64,000 nucleotides of DNA from Paralvinella palmiformis (taxonomy: Eukaryota; Annelida; Polychaeta; Terebellida; Alvinellidae). Positions 12,841 through 25,945 of this stretch are shown piece by piece. The stretch spans positions 564,501-628,500 of the forward strand of contig JAODUP010000126.1 of assembly GCA_025642065.1 (NCBI GenBank), in the 5' to 3' direction. The position numbers and the translations under genes are program-made. The notes beneath the pieces were generated by a model. The model was not told the DNA's origin. It was given only the letters and a program-made list of their open reading frames with translations, and made no database searches. Position 1 is the stretch's first letter; every line of letters begins with the position of its first letter.

Positions 12841-13055
12841 ATATTACCCAAAACAATAAAGAAACAAGGTGGTTTTTACTAATGATTTACTTTAATCTTG
12901 TTAAAATAGGTATATTTTAACAAGGACAATGAAGTTAAAATCCAAACACTCGATGGTGGTTCACTTCTACTCGCGAAGTCTGACCTATATATTGTTGATA
13001 TAGGTAAGATCTGTGTAATTATACGAACCCAGAAATAGATTGTCGTCAACATCTA
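12841..13055 (+). repeat. R4 repeat, copy a
   Basis: Follows a short (AT)n array. Shared with 24,283-24,610: CGATGGTGGTTCACTTCTAC, TCGCGAAGTCTGACCTATAT and GTTGATATAGGTAAGAT. The other copy has about 110 extra bases in the middle. Confidence 0.8.
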
Positions 13056-13767
13056 TGGTGCGGAAATATTCTTATGCATATGCTTTTTTTTAACCACTGT
13101 GTTAAATGCTGCTTTTTGAATGTGTTTCCGCCTTCTGTTTGGTTCCCTACTTACAACAGCTTCCCTGTGGGTGTGACACATTTATCAAGTAAGAAAAACG
13201 GAATAACTGGGACTCACAGGCCGATTAGGGCTCCAAAATTGTCACAGGTACTTAAGTTTTAAAATATATATAGGTCTATGTATGGGAAAATATGGTTACA
13301 TCTAGGTTCATATATGTTAAGGTCTATATAGGTATGTGTATATATATGTGTATATTTATAGATGCATAAATGTAGGGAAGCATGGGATTTTATGGACGTT
13401 CATGTCTTGATATTCTGAGCCAGTACAGTGAAACTCCCCCCCCCTTCTCTCTCAGAGTGTACTATTTGTATTATTGTCTTTTTGGTGGTGATGTGGATTA
13501 TCCAATTAATAGAAACGATTTATATTATCGCCCAACCGATAAGGATGATCATTTTACTAAAAGATTATTAGTAAAGAAATGAATTGGTATATATATTAAT
13601 ACAAAATATTTATCAAAATTACCTACATTTATTGAATTAAAACAATTTCAACTTTTTCCAGTTGTAAATCGGTAATTTGATTATGGAGCACGTTCTTAGT
13701 GTAATTGTTTATTTGCAAGCATCATTTTCAACTATTTTCTCTCTAATTACTGCATCCTTCCACCCAT

Positions 13768-13770
<3 letters not shown>
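13056..13770. other. Motif R3 (13,150-13,240), otherwise no feature
   Basis: R3 is seen as CCCTGTGGGTGTGACACATT with AAGTAAGAAAAACGG after it. Frames at 13,074-13,262 and 13,382-13,582 show no recognisable protein features. Confidence 0.4.

Positions 13771-13832
<62 letters not shown>
13771..13832. repeat. (AT)n microsatellite
   Basis: About 31 AT units directly at the inner edge of R1 copy c. Confidence 0.95.
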
Positions 13833-13834
<2 letters not shown>

Positions 13835-13836
<2 letters not shown>

Positions 13837-14127
13837 GTTAGCACAAGGAATTTCATAAAAGCCGCACACTCTGTCACTGTTCTCATCATCAAAGACAAAA
13901 CACACAAATTCATCCATCACAGAACGAATTAGTATCTCATTAAAGACAAATATCTGTCGTTTATCACTAAACATAAATATTTCTAATGTCCTCTAATAGA
14001 CTATCAATGAGACAAGAGTTCACTAAGAACACAGATATGATGCAATGTTTATGGACTGTTATAGGCACTGTTATATGCCATAATATGTACTTCATCCGGA
14101 ATAGGCACGCGGTATGTATCTGTTTAT

Positions 14128-14170
<43 letters not shown>

Positions 14171-15137
14171 ATAAATTTCATCTGTAATGAGGACAGACTC
14201 ATCCAATCCAGATCTGACCTACTGCTTTCGTTAAATATCAAAGGAGAAATGAGAATGGACGAAACAAAACAAAAATATGGTTTATGGAGACCACGGAAAG
14301 AAATCGAGCTGATGACATCACAGAGATGAGACATCTGTCTAAAGGTTTTGGTCATCTTCGTTTTTTTGGTATTCATCCAACATCGAATAATTCGATTCTC
14401 TGAAGAACATATCTTTTGAGCTTTCTGTCTCCATGTCCTCAATAATGGCCGCCAAAAATAAACAGGAATTGGGAGTAAATTAAATCCTGTCATAGTTCGG
14501 TGAAGACAAATGAAAGATTGATTACCGGATTACGACAGTCGCAAGGATCGTTTTGATCTGGATATCTACGTCTGATCTGGATCATGGCATAAGCCAATCG
14601 CGACGTCAGGATCAAGATCCTTAATGACTGATTTTATAGTCTTCTTTGTCTGTCGTGGAGTGGTCAGAAATCCCGGAAGGATTTGATCATCATTGTGACA
14701 ATGACGACATGTAATTTGTTTGTATTTATCAGATATTTTTATCTTTCCTGTTTTCCGGAGATCATCAAAGATAAATGTACAAGATTGAGGTCATTTAGCG
14801 ACTCAATAACAAAACAAAGATAAATAAAATTATGTGTTACTTTAACAAAAAGACGTCGTCAGATATAAATGTTAGAGAAAATAATCTTCATAATCTATCA
14901 GAAAGATAGATAATAATTGTTTTGTTGAAGAGTCTAGAAAATTGTTCACATTTATTACATATATATAACTGACATAATAGAAATAAACTCAATTTAACTG
15001 CTATTTGGACGAATTTCTCATACAATTAATTTGGAGATGGATGGCGAAATATGGATATTGTATATAAATCTATGAAAATGCTAATAATATCACAAAACAT
15101 ATCAACGACATATACTTATTTACCTAATATAAATTAT

Positions 15138-15183
<46 letters not shown>
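13835..15183 (+). repeat. R1 repeat, copy c, with 3' (TAA)n tail
   Basis: The longest plus-strand copy. It starts with an inner extension (AAAAGCCGCACACTCTGTCA) that is the counterpart of 51,080-51,120 and, inverted, of 48,130-48,400. A (GTCT)n cluster follows at 14,131-14,170, then the core from about 14,195. It ends ACCTAATATAAATTATATGG and then (TAA)n at 15,141-15,183. The copy at 46,958-48,400 also ends in an (ATT)n array at the same point, so the array looks like part of the element. A 71-codon frame at 14,114-14,329 has a near twin at 24,634-24,909 but is broken in other copies. Confidence 0.8.
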
Positions 15184-15185
<2 letters not shown>

Positions 15186-15337
15186 TCCTCCTTCGCCTTG
15201 TCTATATGTCTGTCAATAAATGTGTTCTGTCATTAAGAATGTAAATGAGCGTCATTCATTATTAGTAGTAGAAACTGTCTAATAAACATCGAATAAACAT
15301 ATTCACTCATAAACATAACCATATATATACATATCAA

Positions 15338-15412
15338 GAATAATAGATACCGACCTATCCACCCAGATAGCTGTTATAAGGCGCTTTACAGTATTATTAT
15401 CCCTCTGACCTG

Positions 15413-15413
<1 letters not shown>
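15338..15413 (-). mobile_element. SINE S2 tail fragment
   Basis: The block ATACCGACCTATCCACCCAG through AAGGCGCTTTACAGT is identical in order to 36,086-36,165, but the rest of the SINE is missing here. The 150 bases before it hold nothing I recognise. Confidence 0.6.
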
Positions 15414-16260
<847 letters not shown>

Positions 16261-16519
16261 GTAAACAATACTGAAATATGAAATCCTATCTAAATCTCGA
16301 TTCAAGGTAATTCATTTAATGAAATTTGGTACTTTAAGATGAATATATCGTAATATAGAATAATTAATATCTAAACATTTAATATTCCGTTATCTAAGTA
16401 AGTCTAAATATAAATATTAATATCACGTGTTTAATGTATTTGTTTATTGTTATACAAATATAATGTCGATATAATCCATCAATTATTTTTTTCATGATGG
16501 CTACATCCCTAAATTTACA

Positions 16520-17455
16520 TTATTAACTACCAAGTTCTAGTATTCGGGGTCAAATCCCGACCTAGCTATATCGAGGAATATTTCATCTTTCATTACCTTT
16601 GACCATCAAATTTGTCATATTGTGTGTACAGATATGACTGTAAACCAACAACATTTAATCCAAATTTTTGTTTTTATAATTGGCTCTGAACGACCATTTT
16701 TAAATAATTAAGTTAGGAGTAATATTACTATCTCGTTGTCCTTTATAAATAATAATATGTTTATCTTTTTTAATCTAGTATCATCGACGATGGAGACATC
16801 GGACAGTAAAAAAAACATCTTCACAATAACGTGTATCATATAATAACAATCTTTATAAACAATTTTACTTTTTTATAGATTAAGATAAATAAATCTCTCC
16901 TGATGTAACTCGACTCCAGTAACAATTATATAATCTAGTGATCCAGAGTTTATGGAGTGGACTTGAGGATGATGAGGACTTGTAAATACGTGGATCTGAG
17001 GTAAAAATGGTTTAGAAATATAAGACCTAGTTAATGTCGTAACAAATCAAAATATTTATATTAATATGAGGAAGACACTGTATTTCCTTCTTTTTCTCTG
17101 ATCTAATGGAGATTAACGGTGATTATAGTTTGTTTATCAATGTTAATAATTAATTACGATTTATTAAGCCGCGGCAAAAGCCACAAAGCCGCATTTCGTT
17201 GTCAGTACTGATGACACGTTTTGTCTGAAGCCAGATATAAAAGGAATATATAATAAGTCTCGTATTCTGTAAAAGGATCTTTTTGTCGAAGGGAAAATAA
17301 TTTTTTTCTATTTATTATTCTGTCGCAATTTGCTTTTTGTCTGATATTTTGATGAATGGATACAATTACTGGTTATCTAATAGTCGTGCTGCCGTAGTAA
17401 AGGAAATATATGGTAATAGTTTGTAGCCATTAGTAAACCCATTAGACATTAAGGT
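16520..17455 (-). repeat. R2 repeat, copy b
   Basis: Reverse complement of 3,290-4,270, including the S4 SINE head (16,528-16,614, read plus as TTCGGGGTCAAATCCCGACC) and the conserved GC-rich block near 17,165-17,195. The copy lacks the 3,130-3,260 part of copy a; the Tc1 element begins just beyond. Confidence 0.8.
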
Positions 17456-18840
17456 AATATACTTCAATATCATTAAACAATTTATTCCAAAGCCTCGGAG
17501 CTGGAAAGAATTCTCTCCTTACATTGATTGCTGTGTGACTTTTTTTGTACCGTCAAAAGTAAACACTTATAAAATCACATTTCAACAAGGCGTTTGCACT
17601 CTTCTGGCGTGATATTATTCAATTCGTCGACGACAAACCTCCTAAACTCTTGCATATTTATTGGTTTTCGTTCAGAAACTGCGCAACATATTTTCTATTG
17701 GAGTCATATCCGCAGATTGTGCAGGCCAATCCAGAATTTGGACTCCATGCTTGTTCATACAAGTCTTGCTAGCTCGAGCAATGTGACACAGAGCATTGTC
17801 TTGTTGGAAGACCCAATGCTGAGCAGGTCGACTATTGAAAAGAGCACGGGCTGATAGGAGCATGTGATATTCTAGAATCTGACAAAACTTAGGCGAATTC
17901 ATCGTCCCCTCACAAACGGTTAGCTGTCCAACACCTCCAGCACTCATGCATCCCCAAACCAATATGCTTCCTCCTCCATGTTTCACAGTTGCAAGAGTCA
18001 CAGTTTCACAGGTACATATTCTTCCCCATGTCTCCTTCGGACTCTGACATTTGCAAGGGTTGGCTGTAGCTGGAAGCTGACTCATCTGACAATAGAATCT
18101 TTGCCCATTGTGCTTGTGTCCTCTGACGGTGTTCTTTACCCCACAGACGTCTCGCTCTTCTTTGTTTCTCCGTTATCAATGGCTTTTTTTTGCAGGACAT
18201 GATTTGAAACCATGTTTCAAAAGTCCCCCACGAACAGATCTGGATGTACATTGGATCCCTGACTGCTCCGACTACTGTCGCTTCAGTTCTGGAGCTGTTT
18301 GGTTCGATACAGGCGAAGCATAATACGATCGTCTCTCGCTGTACTTCACCTGGGTCGTCCACTCCTAGCTCTGTCGTTCAGGCTACCCGACTGCTTGACT
18401 ATGTTAATGATCATCCTAGCTGTCAGGTGCCTACATCTGCATCTTGTAGCAATCTGACGATAGCTGCATCCATCTTCATGGAACACCTACATCTTCACAC
18501 AGGTTGTGTAAGGTATGTTCCTCGTCTTCGCCATTTGTGTGTATAATACGAATATTCTTTTTATATTGTTCCCTTTGTTGATAATCTGAAGCCTCAAAAA
18601 TTATGTTTCATAGCCATACTCGTCTTTTTATTAATTTCGTTCAATAAGTCTTCTCTCCAAACAAACACTTTTTTTATTTATTAATTCTTTACAATATTGT
18701 GATTTATATATCTTATGTAAGCAACTCATTAAAAAATGTCTACAACAATACAGGTTGATTTGTTAACCACCCACTCTGAAATATGTGTATTATTTGGAAG
18801 AAATAAAATCTAGCCTGTGTTCAAAAACCTTTTTCCACCA

Positions 18841-18842
<2 letters not shown>
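17456..18842 (-). mobile_element. Tc1-type DNA transposon, decayed
   Basis: A Tc1/mariner element on the minus strand, sitting between R2 and an (AT)n array. The right edge reads AACCTTTTTCCACCACTGTA followed by TATATA, which is a good Tc1-type terminal sequence ending at a TA target. I could not find a matching inverted copy on the left side (expected near 17,460-17,540), so the left end is probably lost or badly mutated. The transposase is described separately. Confidence 0.8.
17575..18534 (-). pseudogene. Tc1 transposase (DD34E), frameshifted
   Basis: About 320 codons from ATG at 18,534 to the stop at 17,575, against roughly 340 for intact Tc1 transposases. The N-terminal helix-turn-helix part shows YRQIATRCRCRHLTARMI and SLNDRARSGRPR; the linker shows KQRRARRLWGKEHRQ. 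The catalytic triad can be traced: D in LLSDES, D in FQQDNALCH, and E in TPIEN, with 34 residues between the second D and the E. WGCMSAGG and ARALFNSRPA are also present. Stops (after VKM, after GRPR, after QLQN) and at least two frameshifts break it. It is related to the Tc1 branch that uses the TACAGTGGTGG-type terminus. A clear fossil, not active. Confidence 0.85.
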
Positions 18843-18844
<2 letters not shown>

Positions 18845-18901
<57 letters not shown>

Positions 18902-19040
18902 ATCGGCAAATGTTGACGATCGTATTAAGTTGGCGAGTTTAGCGAATGGCAAAAAATTGCCAATTTATATCAGTGATTCCATAGGGAAACAAGTACAGCC
19001 ACGTATCGGATTCGAACCCTATCTCAGAGGTTGGGGTTTT
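18845..19040 (-). mobile_element. (AT)n array and SINE S3 fragment
   Basis: (AT)n at 18,845-18,895, then from about 18,960 the block GATTCCATAGGGAAACAAG and CGGATTCGAACCCT, which matches the S3 SINE at 27-133. The bases 18,896-18,960 are not assigned. Confidence 0.5.
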
Positions 19041-19139
19041 TAGATGAAATATTTGTGTAATTTTCATTTTTTTAATGTTATTTTGGGAGATAACTGATTT
19101 TATCGACTCTGTAATCTTATATCAGGACTGATAGTTTAA

Positions 19140-20400
19140 ATTGTTAAACACTAATATGTATAATATTAACATTTGATGATACAGTAATCTACTTATTGTG
19201 AGAAATGCATGTAAATAATATTTCTTTGACCTTTTTGACATTTAGAAGTGATTTATATTGAAGACACTCGTTTTTCAATTTATTTTTATTATCTTAATAT
19301 TGGACGAAATAAATAATTATTAATCTAATAAATACACTTTCCGAGAATCTTTGACAAAACAATTATTATCTATCTTTCTGATAGATTATGAGGATTATTT
19401 TCTCTTACATTCATATCTGACGACGTCTTTTTGTTAAAGTAACTTTGTTATCAGATCACATAATTTTATTTATCTTTGTTTTGTTACTCAGTCGCTAAAT
19501 GACCTCAATCTCGTACGTTTATAAACATATATGATAACAAAAGATTACAAAAAAACAAATAAATAACATCTAGTCATTGTCATAATGATGATCAAATCCT
19601 TTCGGTACTTTCACCCATTCCAGAACAGACACAATAGATAATAAAAACAGCCAATAGGGATCTTGATCCTGACGACACAATTCGGTTTTCCTCAGTTCAA
19701 ACAATTACCAACGATTTAGGAACAACGTGGGATCTAAGTGGAGAACGGGTAAAGATTAAACCTAGATATCCAGATCAAAATGATCCTTGTGGCTGTCGTA
19801 GTCCTGTAATAAATCATCTTTCATTTGTCTTCACCGAACTGTGACAGGATTTAATTTACTCCCAATTCCTGTTTATTTTTGGCGGCCATTATTGACGTCG
19901 CGGAGACAAAAAGCTCAAAGGGTGCTCTCATCACAGAATCGAATACGTCAATGTTGGATGAATGCCAAAAAAAGATGACCAAAATCCTTTAGACTGATGT
20001 GTCACCTTTGTCATATCATCAGCTCTGATTTTTTCATCCTGTCATCAACCTTTTTTGTTTTGTTTCACACATTCTCATTTCGGATTTTATATTTGACGAC
20101 AACAGTACGTCAGATCCGGATTAGATGGGACTCTCCTTGTTACAGTCAACAGACAGACAGACAGACGGACCACAGACAATAACATATTTAAGTGGTATCT
20201 AGTTAGAATGAGGAACATATGACGGATTATGGGAGATAGTGTCAACAAATACTTTTATTATTTATGTGTTCTAGGTGTCTAACTCTTATCTAACTTGTCG
20301 TTTATTAGTAGACACCATAAATGTTTTTGTTTGATGATAAACGATTGTTTAGTAGGAGTTTAGTACATCCCAGTTTATTTTGACAAATAAAAGAAGTGCG
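19140..20400 (-). repeat. R1 repeat, copy d
   Basis: Inverted R1 with its inner extension (20,170-20,400, GTTCTAGGTGTCTAACTCTT and TTAGTAGACACCATAAATG). It is very similar to 47,140-48,230; for example both carry GACGACAACAGTACGTCAGA and a GACAGACAGACAGACGGACC stretch. Paired inversely with 24,770-25,690. Confidence 0.8.
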
Positions 20401-20442
20401 TGTGTGTGTGTGTGTGTGTGTGTGCACGCGTGTGTGTGTGTG
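20400..20442. repeat. (TG)n microsatellite
   Basis: TG repeats with a CACGC interruption, at the border of R1 and R5. Confidence 0.9.
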
Positions 20443-20836
20443 TTAGGAATTGTAATTCGGAATATAATGCTAAAATGTTGGGCCAAGAGATTTCTCGTTC
20501 AACTAGCTGGCAGAGTTTAAGTTTGAATATAATGAACCAACTAATTGAAACTTAAATGGGAACACGCTTTCTAATGTCAAGAAATAACTGTTAGTTGCGA
20601 AATGGATGAAATAGTACACCCAATTTAGGAAATCTGTCCTACTTCCAAATATACTAAATTTAAAATAATAAAATCACCGAAATAAAGTCAGACTAAACAC
20701 CGTACACAGATAACTATAATACCAACACAAACAAATAACTGGTTTAATGTATTAACCGTAAACAAATAACATTATAAGATCAGCTTCATAGAAGAATGAA
20801 ATTTCTACACATTTTGGAAACACAAATTCCGAAGTT

Positions 20837-21373
20837 TACATAACATCTAAAAAAACTAAATATTTTAGGGAAATTCTTGCTAACTAAGTCCCAGTCTCGT
20901 CATTAGATTTTTCCCTCTTTAGCAAAAGAAAACAAAACATCAGAATGTGACAAGATATTCAGGATTCATCTGAATCTACGCAGAAGAGACCCTCCGTCGC
21001 CATCGTCACCTATAGAGAAGATGTCTCCATCCTGTCCTCCAATACGGAAATGAAAGGATTTGGGGTGGGGAGGGGGGATGACTTTGTTTTTTCCAGCTGT
21101 GATAACAACACACAGAATAAAGAAAGATGATTGAATGTGGCCAGCTTTTAAAATAAATCCTTATAATGGGTACTGTAGACCGTATAGCTATTTCATCCTC
21201 ACCAAAGGTGGGTATCAAGCTGGAATATTAGCCGGGAGCCTGTTTTCGGCATTTCACTAACATCTTGAAACAGGATTGAGTCAATAAAAAAAGTACACAA
21301 ATTCATTATTTGTAATGTTGGATTAAATTATAGAATCTCGGACCAAGTGAAAATATTATGTCGAAATGTCATG
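20837..21373 (+). repeat. Direct repeat, first copy (partner 22,015-22,492)
   Basis: Almost identical to 22,015-22,492, from ATAACATCTAAAAAAACTAA to ATTATGTCGAAATGTCATG. The second copy lacks one 56- to 59-base block (20,961 to about 21,010 here) and has only a handful of other differences. Confidence 0.9.
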
Positions 21374-22014
21374 ATACTGATGACCTGGGTACGAGCAAGA
21401 TTCCCATTAATTAAAATAATCTAAACTGAGATCAAACCTTTTATCCTGTTTCCACAAACAGAACATTCAAATTTAAATGGAATAAATAAATCTATGACTC
21501 AGTATTAAGAAGTGAACATTATACTTACATTAGATGACAAGGTCTTCCATACTTCTTCTCGTGATATTCATAATAATGAATGGAATAAAGACATGACCAA
21601 TGTCCTGTTATGTCACTGGCTAAGTTATTTAAACTAAATGAATCGAGCCATCTTGACCCAACAATAATCATAAGATTAAATTTGTGAAAAATTATATATT
21701 CTATAGATGTTACCATAACAACTTTATTACAAACAATAAGATATTTGTGTTAAAATCCAACTGGTTCTCAACTGATAAAGTGATAGACCCAAATATCCTC
21801 TAATGTATGTCAAAGTTCACATCAAAAATAAAAAAACTTAACTATTCTGAAGGAAAAGAAAACTATAAACCAGTTGGAATCATTAACACTCAGAAATATC
21901 TGCAAAAATAAGAAATTCAGAGAATTAGGAACGATGATAATGGATAAAAAGACTATTTAGCTAGAGTTTATTAATGATCAAATAATATCCACCACTGCAA
22001 AACAACGTCCGGTT

Positions 22015-22492
22015 TATATAACATCTAAAAAAACTAAATATTTTAGGGAAATTCTTGCTAACTAAGTCCCAGTCTCGTCATTAGATTTTTCCCTCTTTAG
22101 CAAAAGAAAACAAAACATCAGAATGTGACCAATAGAGAAGATGTCTCCATCCTGTCCTCCAATACGGAAATGAAAGGATTTGGGGTGGGGAGGGGGGATG
22201 CCTTTGTTTTTTCCAGCTGTGATAACAACACACAGAATAAAGAAAGGTGATTGAATGTGGCCAGCTTTTAAAATAAATCCTTATAATGGGTACTGTAGAC
22301 CGTACACCTATTTCATCCTCACCAAAGGTGGGTATCAAGCTGGAATATTAGCCGGGAGCCTGTTTTCGGCATTTCACTAACATCTTGAAACAGGATTGAG
22401 TCAATAAAAAAGTACACAAATTCATTATTTTTAATGTTGGATTAAATTATAGAATCTCGGACCAAGTGAAAATATTATGTCGAAATGTCATG
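22015..22492 (+). repeat. Direct repeat, second copy
   Basis: Offset about 1.18 kb from the first copy. The missing block is bounded by GTGAC on one side and GTCAC on the other, so a small deletion is likely. Confidence 0.9.
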
Positions 22493-23474
22493 TATAAAAA
22501 TAGTGACCATGATAAAGGATTTCACGCAGTGACTAAAGGACTTAAAATTTTAGATCCTTGGTATGAAGGTATAATAAAACCCCTTTAATTATTATTTTTT
22601 AAATTGTCTTTGAAGGGCAATATCATATATAGACCACTTCAGTGGTTGGGGATTCGGCCTCTCATTGTCTTGATATCTACAGAGCTAAATTTGAGTAATA
22701 GGCCTTGTACTAAGCACATTTAAAGCCACATACAATGTATATATAACATCGTTATCTGGATTATAAGTTTACTGTGTGATACCACAATGAAAAGTCATAT
22801 TAAGGATTCTTGGATATATTGAATGAACACAAACCATCAATTTTATTTAAAGCCACAAAAAAAGAAAACTGAAAACAAATTAATTCTTGAATATAACAAT
22901 ATTTAAAGATCCAGAAAGTGGAAAAATAGACCGCTAACAAATATCTTCTTTAAATCGATCTATGCGCATTATTCCTAAAAGAAAATAGGGTTTTAGACGA
23001 AAGTGGTATATTCTGTCTCATTTTTTTAACGAAACAACTCAAAAAGATAACTCGACATTAGGAGCAAAATTATCCCCGAACTATAAATAGAAAAACGCCG
23101 CATTAATTCTACTAATACCACAAACATTCTGTCGGGTTCGGAACCATGTGAGACTATCAGATGTAAATCATGAGTGATATTGTTTTCTTATCACAATATT
23201 ACAAGTATAGTTACCAATAAAACAAATGGAATGATAGGTAATTAACACAGTGGCTCCTCTAATACACTATAAGTTTATGAATGTTTACACTACTCCAAAC
23301 ACAATATGTAGGGGAGATAACAACGAATTTCGTGTTATAATTCATCGCCACAGATATACGATGAATTTTTTAGAATATGCGCAGACAAATAAAGACATCC
23401 GAACCATCTATAGATGATTCTGATTTAATTACGATTAAGAATGTATCTACTCTAGGTTCATACATTCAAGATAA

Positions 23475-23695
23475 GCTACATACATACACACACACATACA
23501 TACACAACATACATACATACATACATACATATAATACATACACACACACATACATACATACACACATACATACATACACACACATACATACATACACACA
23601 TACATACATACATACAAACACACATACATACATACACACATACATACATACATACATATATACATATATACATACATACATACATATATACACAC

Positions 23696-23728
<33 letters not shown>

Positions 23729-23730
23729 GA
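23475..23730. repeat. (CATA)n / (CA)n microsatellite
   Basis: Irregular mixture of CATACATA and CACACA units over 250 bases. All four long frames over it, on both strands, read the repeat. From 23,731 to 24,255 I see no feature. Confidence 0.95.
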
Positions 23731-24250
23731 ATACAGAATTAATATAGCTTATTTTAAGTACAAACATCAATCTAGTTCCTTGATGTCTAGTAAAATGTAT
23801 CAAAACATTATGTAAAAGAATGTCTCCTGGACTTCTGAATAGGTGTTTATATTAAATAATAATAATAATATATAAATATTCTAATTAGAACATTCTCGGC
23901 CCTAATAATTAATGCAATATTTCCTGACCTATCACTCAACTGAAGCTGGAACGATCTTTCACTATTGTCATCAAACACATATGACTATAAACACTTAATT
24001 ACTAACAATATATTAATTGTCCTGTTATCAAAAAGCTTTATTTTTATTAGAATATTAGAGTAGCAGCACTTAGTTGTAGATATAGACTTCAAAGACTTAA
24101 TAGTTTCCAGATTCATGGTTAAATAGAAACAGGAGGTTGTGAAATTTAAAATAAAAATTACTGGCAAAGTAAATAATTTCTATAGACTTGAAAAACAAAT
24201 TCGTGCTATTGGGGGGGGAGGTGATGGATCTGTTATTGCTTCTTTCGTCA

Positions 24251-24255
<5 letters not shown>

Positions 24256-24285
<30 letters not shown>

Positions 24286-24610
24286 CTCCAAACAATAAGG
24301 GGACAAAGTGGTTTTTACTAGTGATTAACTTTAATCTTGTTAATCTTTACTATATTTTAACAAGGGCAATGAAGTTTAAATGTGAACAAAGTTTTTATTG
24401 TCTCCAGAATCAAAATAAGAGTATTCATTTTATACACTTGTTATTCATTCCGTATGTTATGTCGATGGTAGTGGATGCTACTAGGAGGAAGTTGCCTGAA
24501 CAGTCCAAACGCTCGATGGTGGTTCACTTCTACTCGCGAAGTCTGACCTATATATGGTTGATATAGGTAAGATGTGTGTATACCAACCCAGAAATAGAAT
24601 GTCGTCAGCA
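24256..24610 (+). repeat. (AT)n and R4 repeat, copy b
   Basis: (AT)n 24,256-24,283, then R4 as at 12,841-13,055 with a longer middle part (24,385-24,505). Ends near ATGTCGTCAGCATCCGG. Confidence 0.8.
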
Positions 24611-24659
24611 TCCGGACCAGGCACCCCATTAATGTGATATTATCTGTTTATTATATATC

Positions 24660-25690
24660 TATCTGTTTGTCTGTCTGTCTGTCTTTTGTCTGTCTGTATG
24701 TCTGTCTCTCTATCTGTCTGTCTCTCCGTCTGTCTGTCTGTCTATCATCTGTAATAAGACACTTTTGCCTTAAAGCACTCATCCAATCCAGATCTGACCT
24801 ACTGCTTTCGTTAGATATCAAAGGAGAAATGAGAATGGACGAAACAAAACAAAAATATGGTTTATGGAGACCACGGAAAAAAGTCGAGCTGATGACATCA
24901 CAGAGATGAGACATCTGTCTAAAGGTTTTGAGCATCTCAGCTTCTTCCAACATCGACTTATTCGATTCTATGCAGAATGCATCCTATTGAGTTTTTCGTC
25001 TGCACGGCTTAAATAATGGCCGCCAAAAATAAACAGGAATTGGGAGTAAATTAAATCATGTCATAGTTCGGTGAAGACAAATGAAAGATTGATTACCGGA
25101 TTACGACAGTCGCAAGGATCGTTTTGATCTGGATATCTCCGTCTGATCTGGATCATGGCATCCGCCTTCTCGTCGTTCAGGGTTATTGAAATTGATGACA
25201 GCCCAATCGCGACGTCAGGATCAAGATACTTAATGACTGTTTTATAGTCTACTTTGTCTGTCCTAGGATCGTCAAAATACCGGAAGGATTTTTTAGAATG
25301 TTTTGTTATCAGATATTCTTATATTTCTAGTTTCTCGGAACTTATCAAAGATAAATCTACCAGATTGAGTCAGTTAGCGGCTTAGACACAAAATAAAGAT
25401 TTATGTGATCTGATAAGAAAGTTACGTCATCAAATAGAAATAATTGAAAAAAGACCTGAATATCCACCAGAAAGATAAATAATAATTGTTTAGTCGAAGA
25501 TTCTAAGAAATTGTTCACATTAATTAGAGATATAAAACTGACAAATAACTGCTCTGGATATAAATTACTTTTAAATGTTAAATCAAAGAAATAATATTTG
25601 TGAGAGGGGATGGATAAACATGTATATATAGTATATAACTGTGTATAAACACTAACAAAATCGCAAAACAATGACATATATAAAAAACCA
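24660..25690 (+). repeat. R1 repeat, copy e, preceded by (GTCT)n
   Basis: (GTCT)n cluster 24,664-24,752, R1 core from about 24,778 (CATCCAATCCAGATCTGACC), outer end near 25,690. Very like copy c over the first 500 bases. Confidence 0.8.
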
Positions 25691-25781
25691 AATAGATAAT
25701 TTTCCTTCACTTTTTACTTTCAATCAGTTCTCCATCATCAGACGTCACCATTTTAGAAACGAGATCTTCCATGAAAATATA

Positions 25782-25945
25782 CGCCTCCATGTCCTAACTG
25801 GTAGCGCGGTTGGTCACCGATCTGTAGCACCTGGGTTCAAATCCGGCCGGGCTGTGTCAGAGGGGTGTTTCATCTTTCACTTCAGCTCATTACGTTTGGA
25901 GTTCGCTCCGCCCATTTAGCCTACCTTGTGCACAAAAGTATAAAG
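25782..25945 (+). mobile_element. SINE S1, copy b
   Basis: Head CGCCTCCATGTCCTAACTGG, A-box-like TGGTAGCGCGGTTGG, B-box-like GGGTTCAAATCC, central domain with CCCATTTAGCCTACC; the tail is cut after CACAAAAGT. Confidence 0.85.

Larger units (their letters stand above)
20500..23410 (+). repeat. R5 repeat, copy b, enlarged by internal duplication
   Basis: R5 blocks run 20,500-21,373 and resume at about 22,950-23,410 (TATAAATAGAAAAACGCCGC, AACAACGAATTTCGTGTTA). Between them lie about 640 bases of unassigned DNA (21,374-22,014), a second copy of the 20,837-21,373 segment (22,015-22,492), and about 450 unassigned bases. The 70- and 85-codon minus frames at 21,006-21,218 and 22,081-22,338 are the same sequence in the two copies and do not occur intact in R5 copy a. 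Confidence 0.75.

Noticed and set aside
17594..18546. Plus-strand frames over the Tc1 element
   Set aside because: They are antisense shadows of the transposase.
23475..23730. CATA/CA array as a CRISPR array
   Set aside because: There are no unique spacers or constant repeat length; it is a microsatellite in animal DNA.
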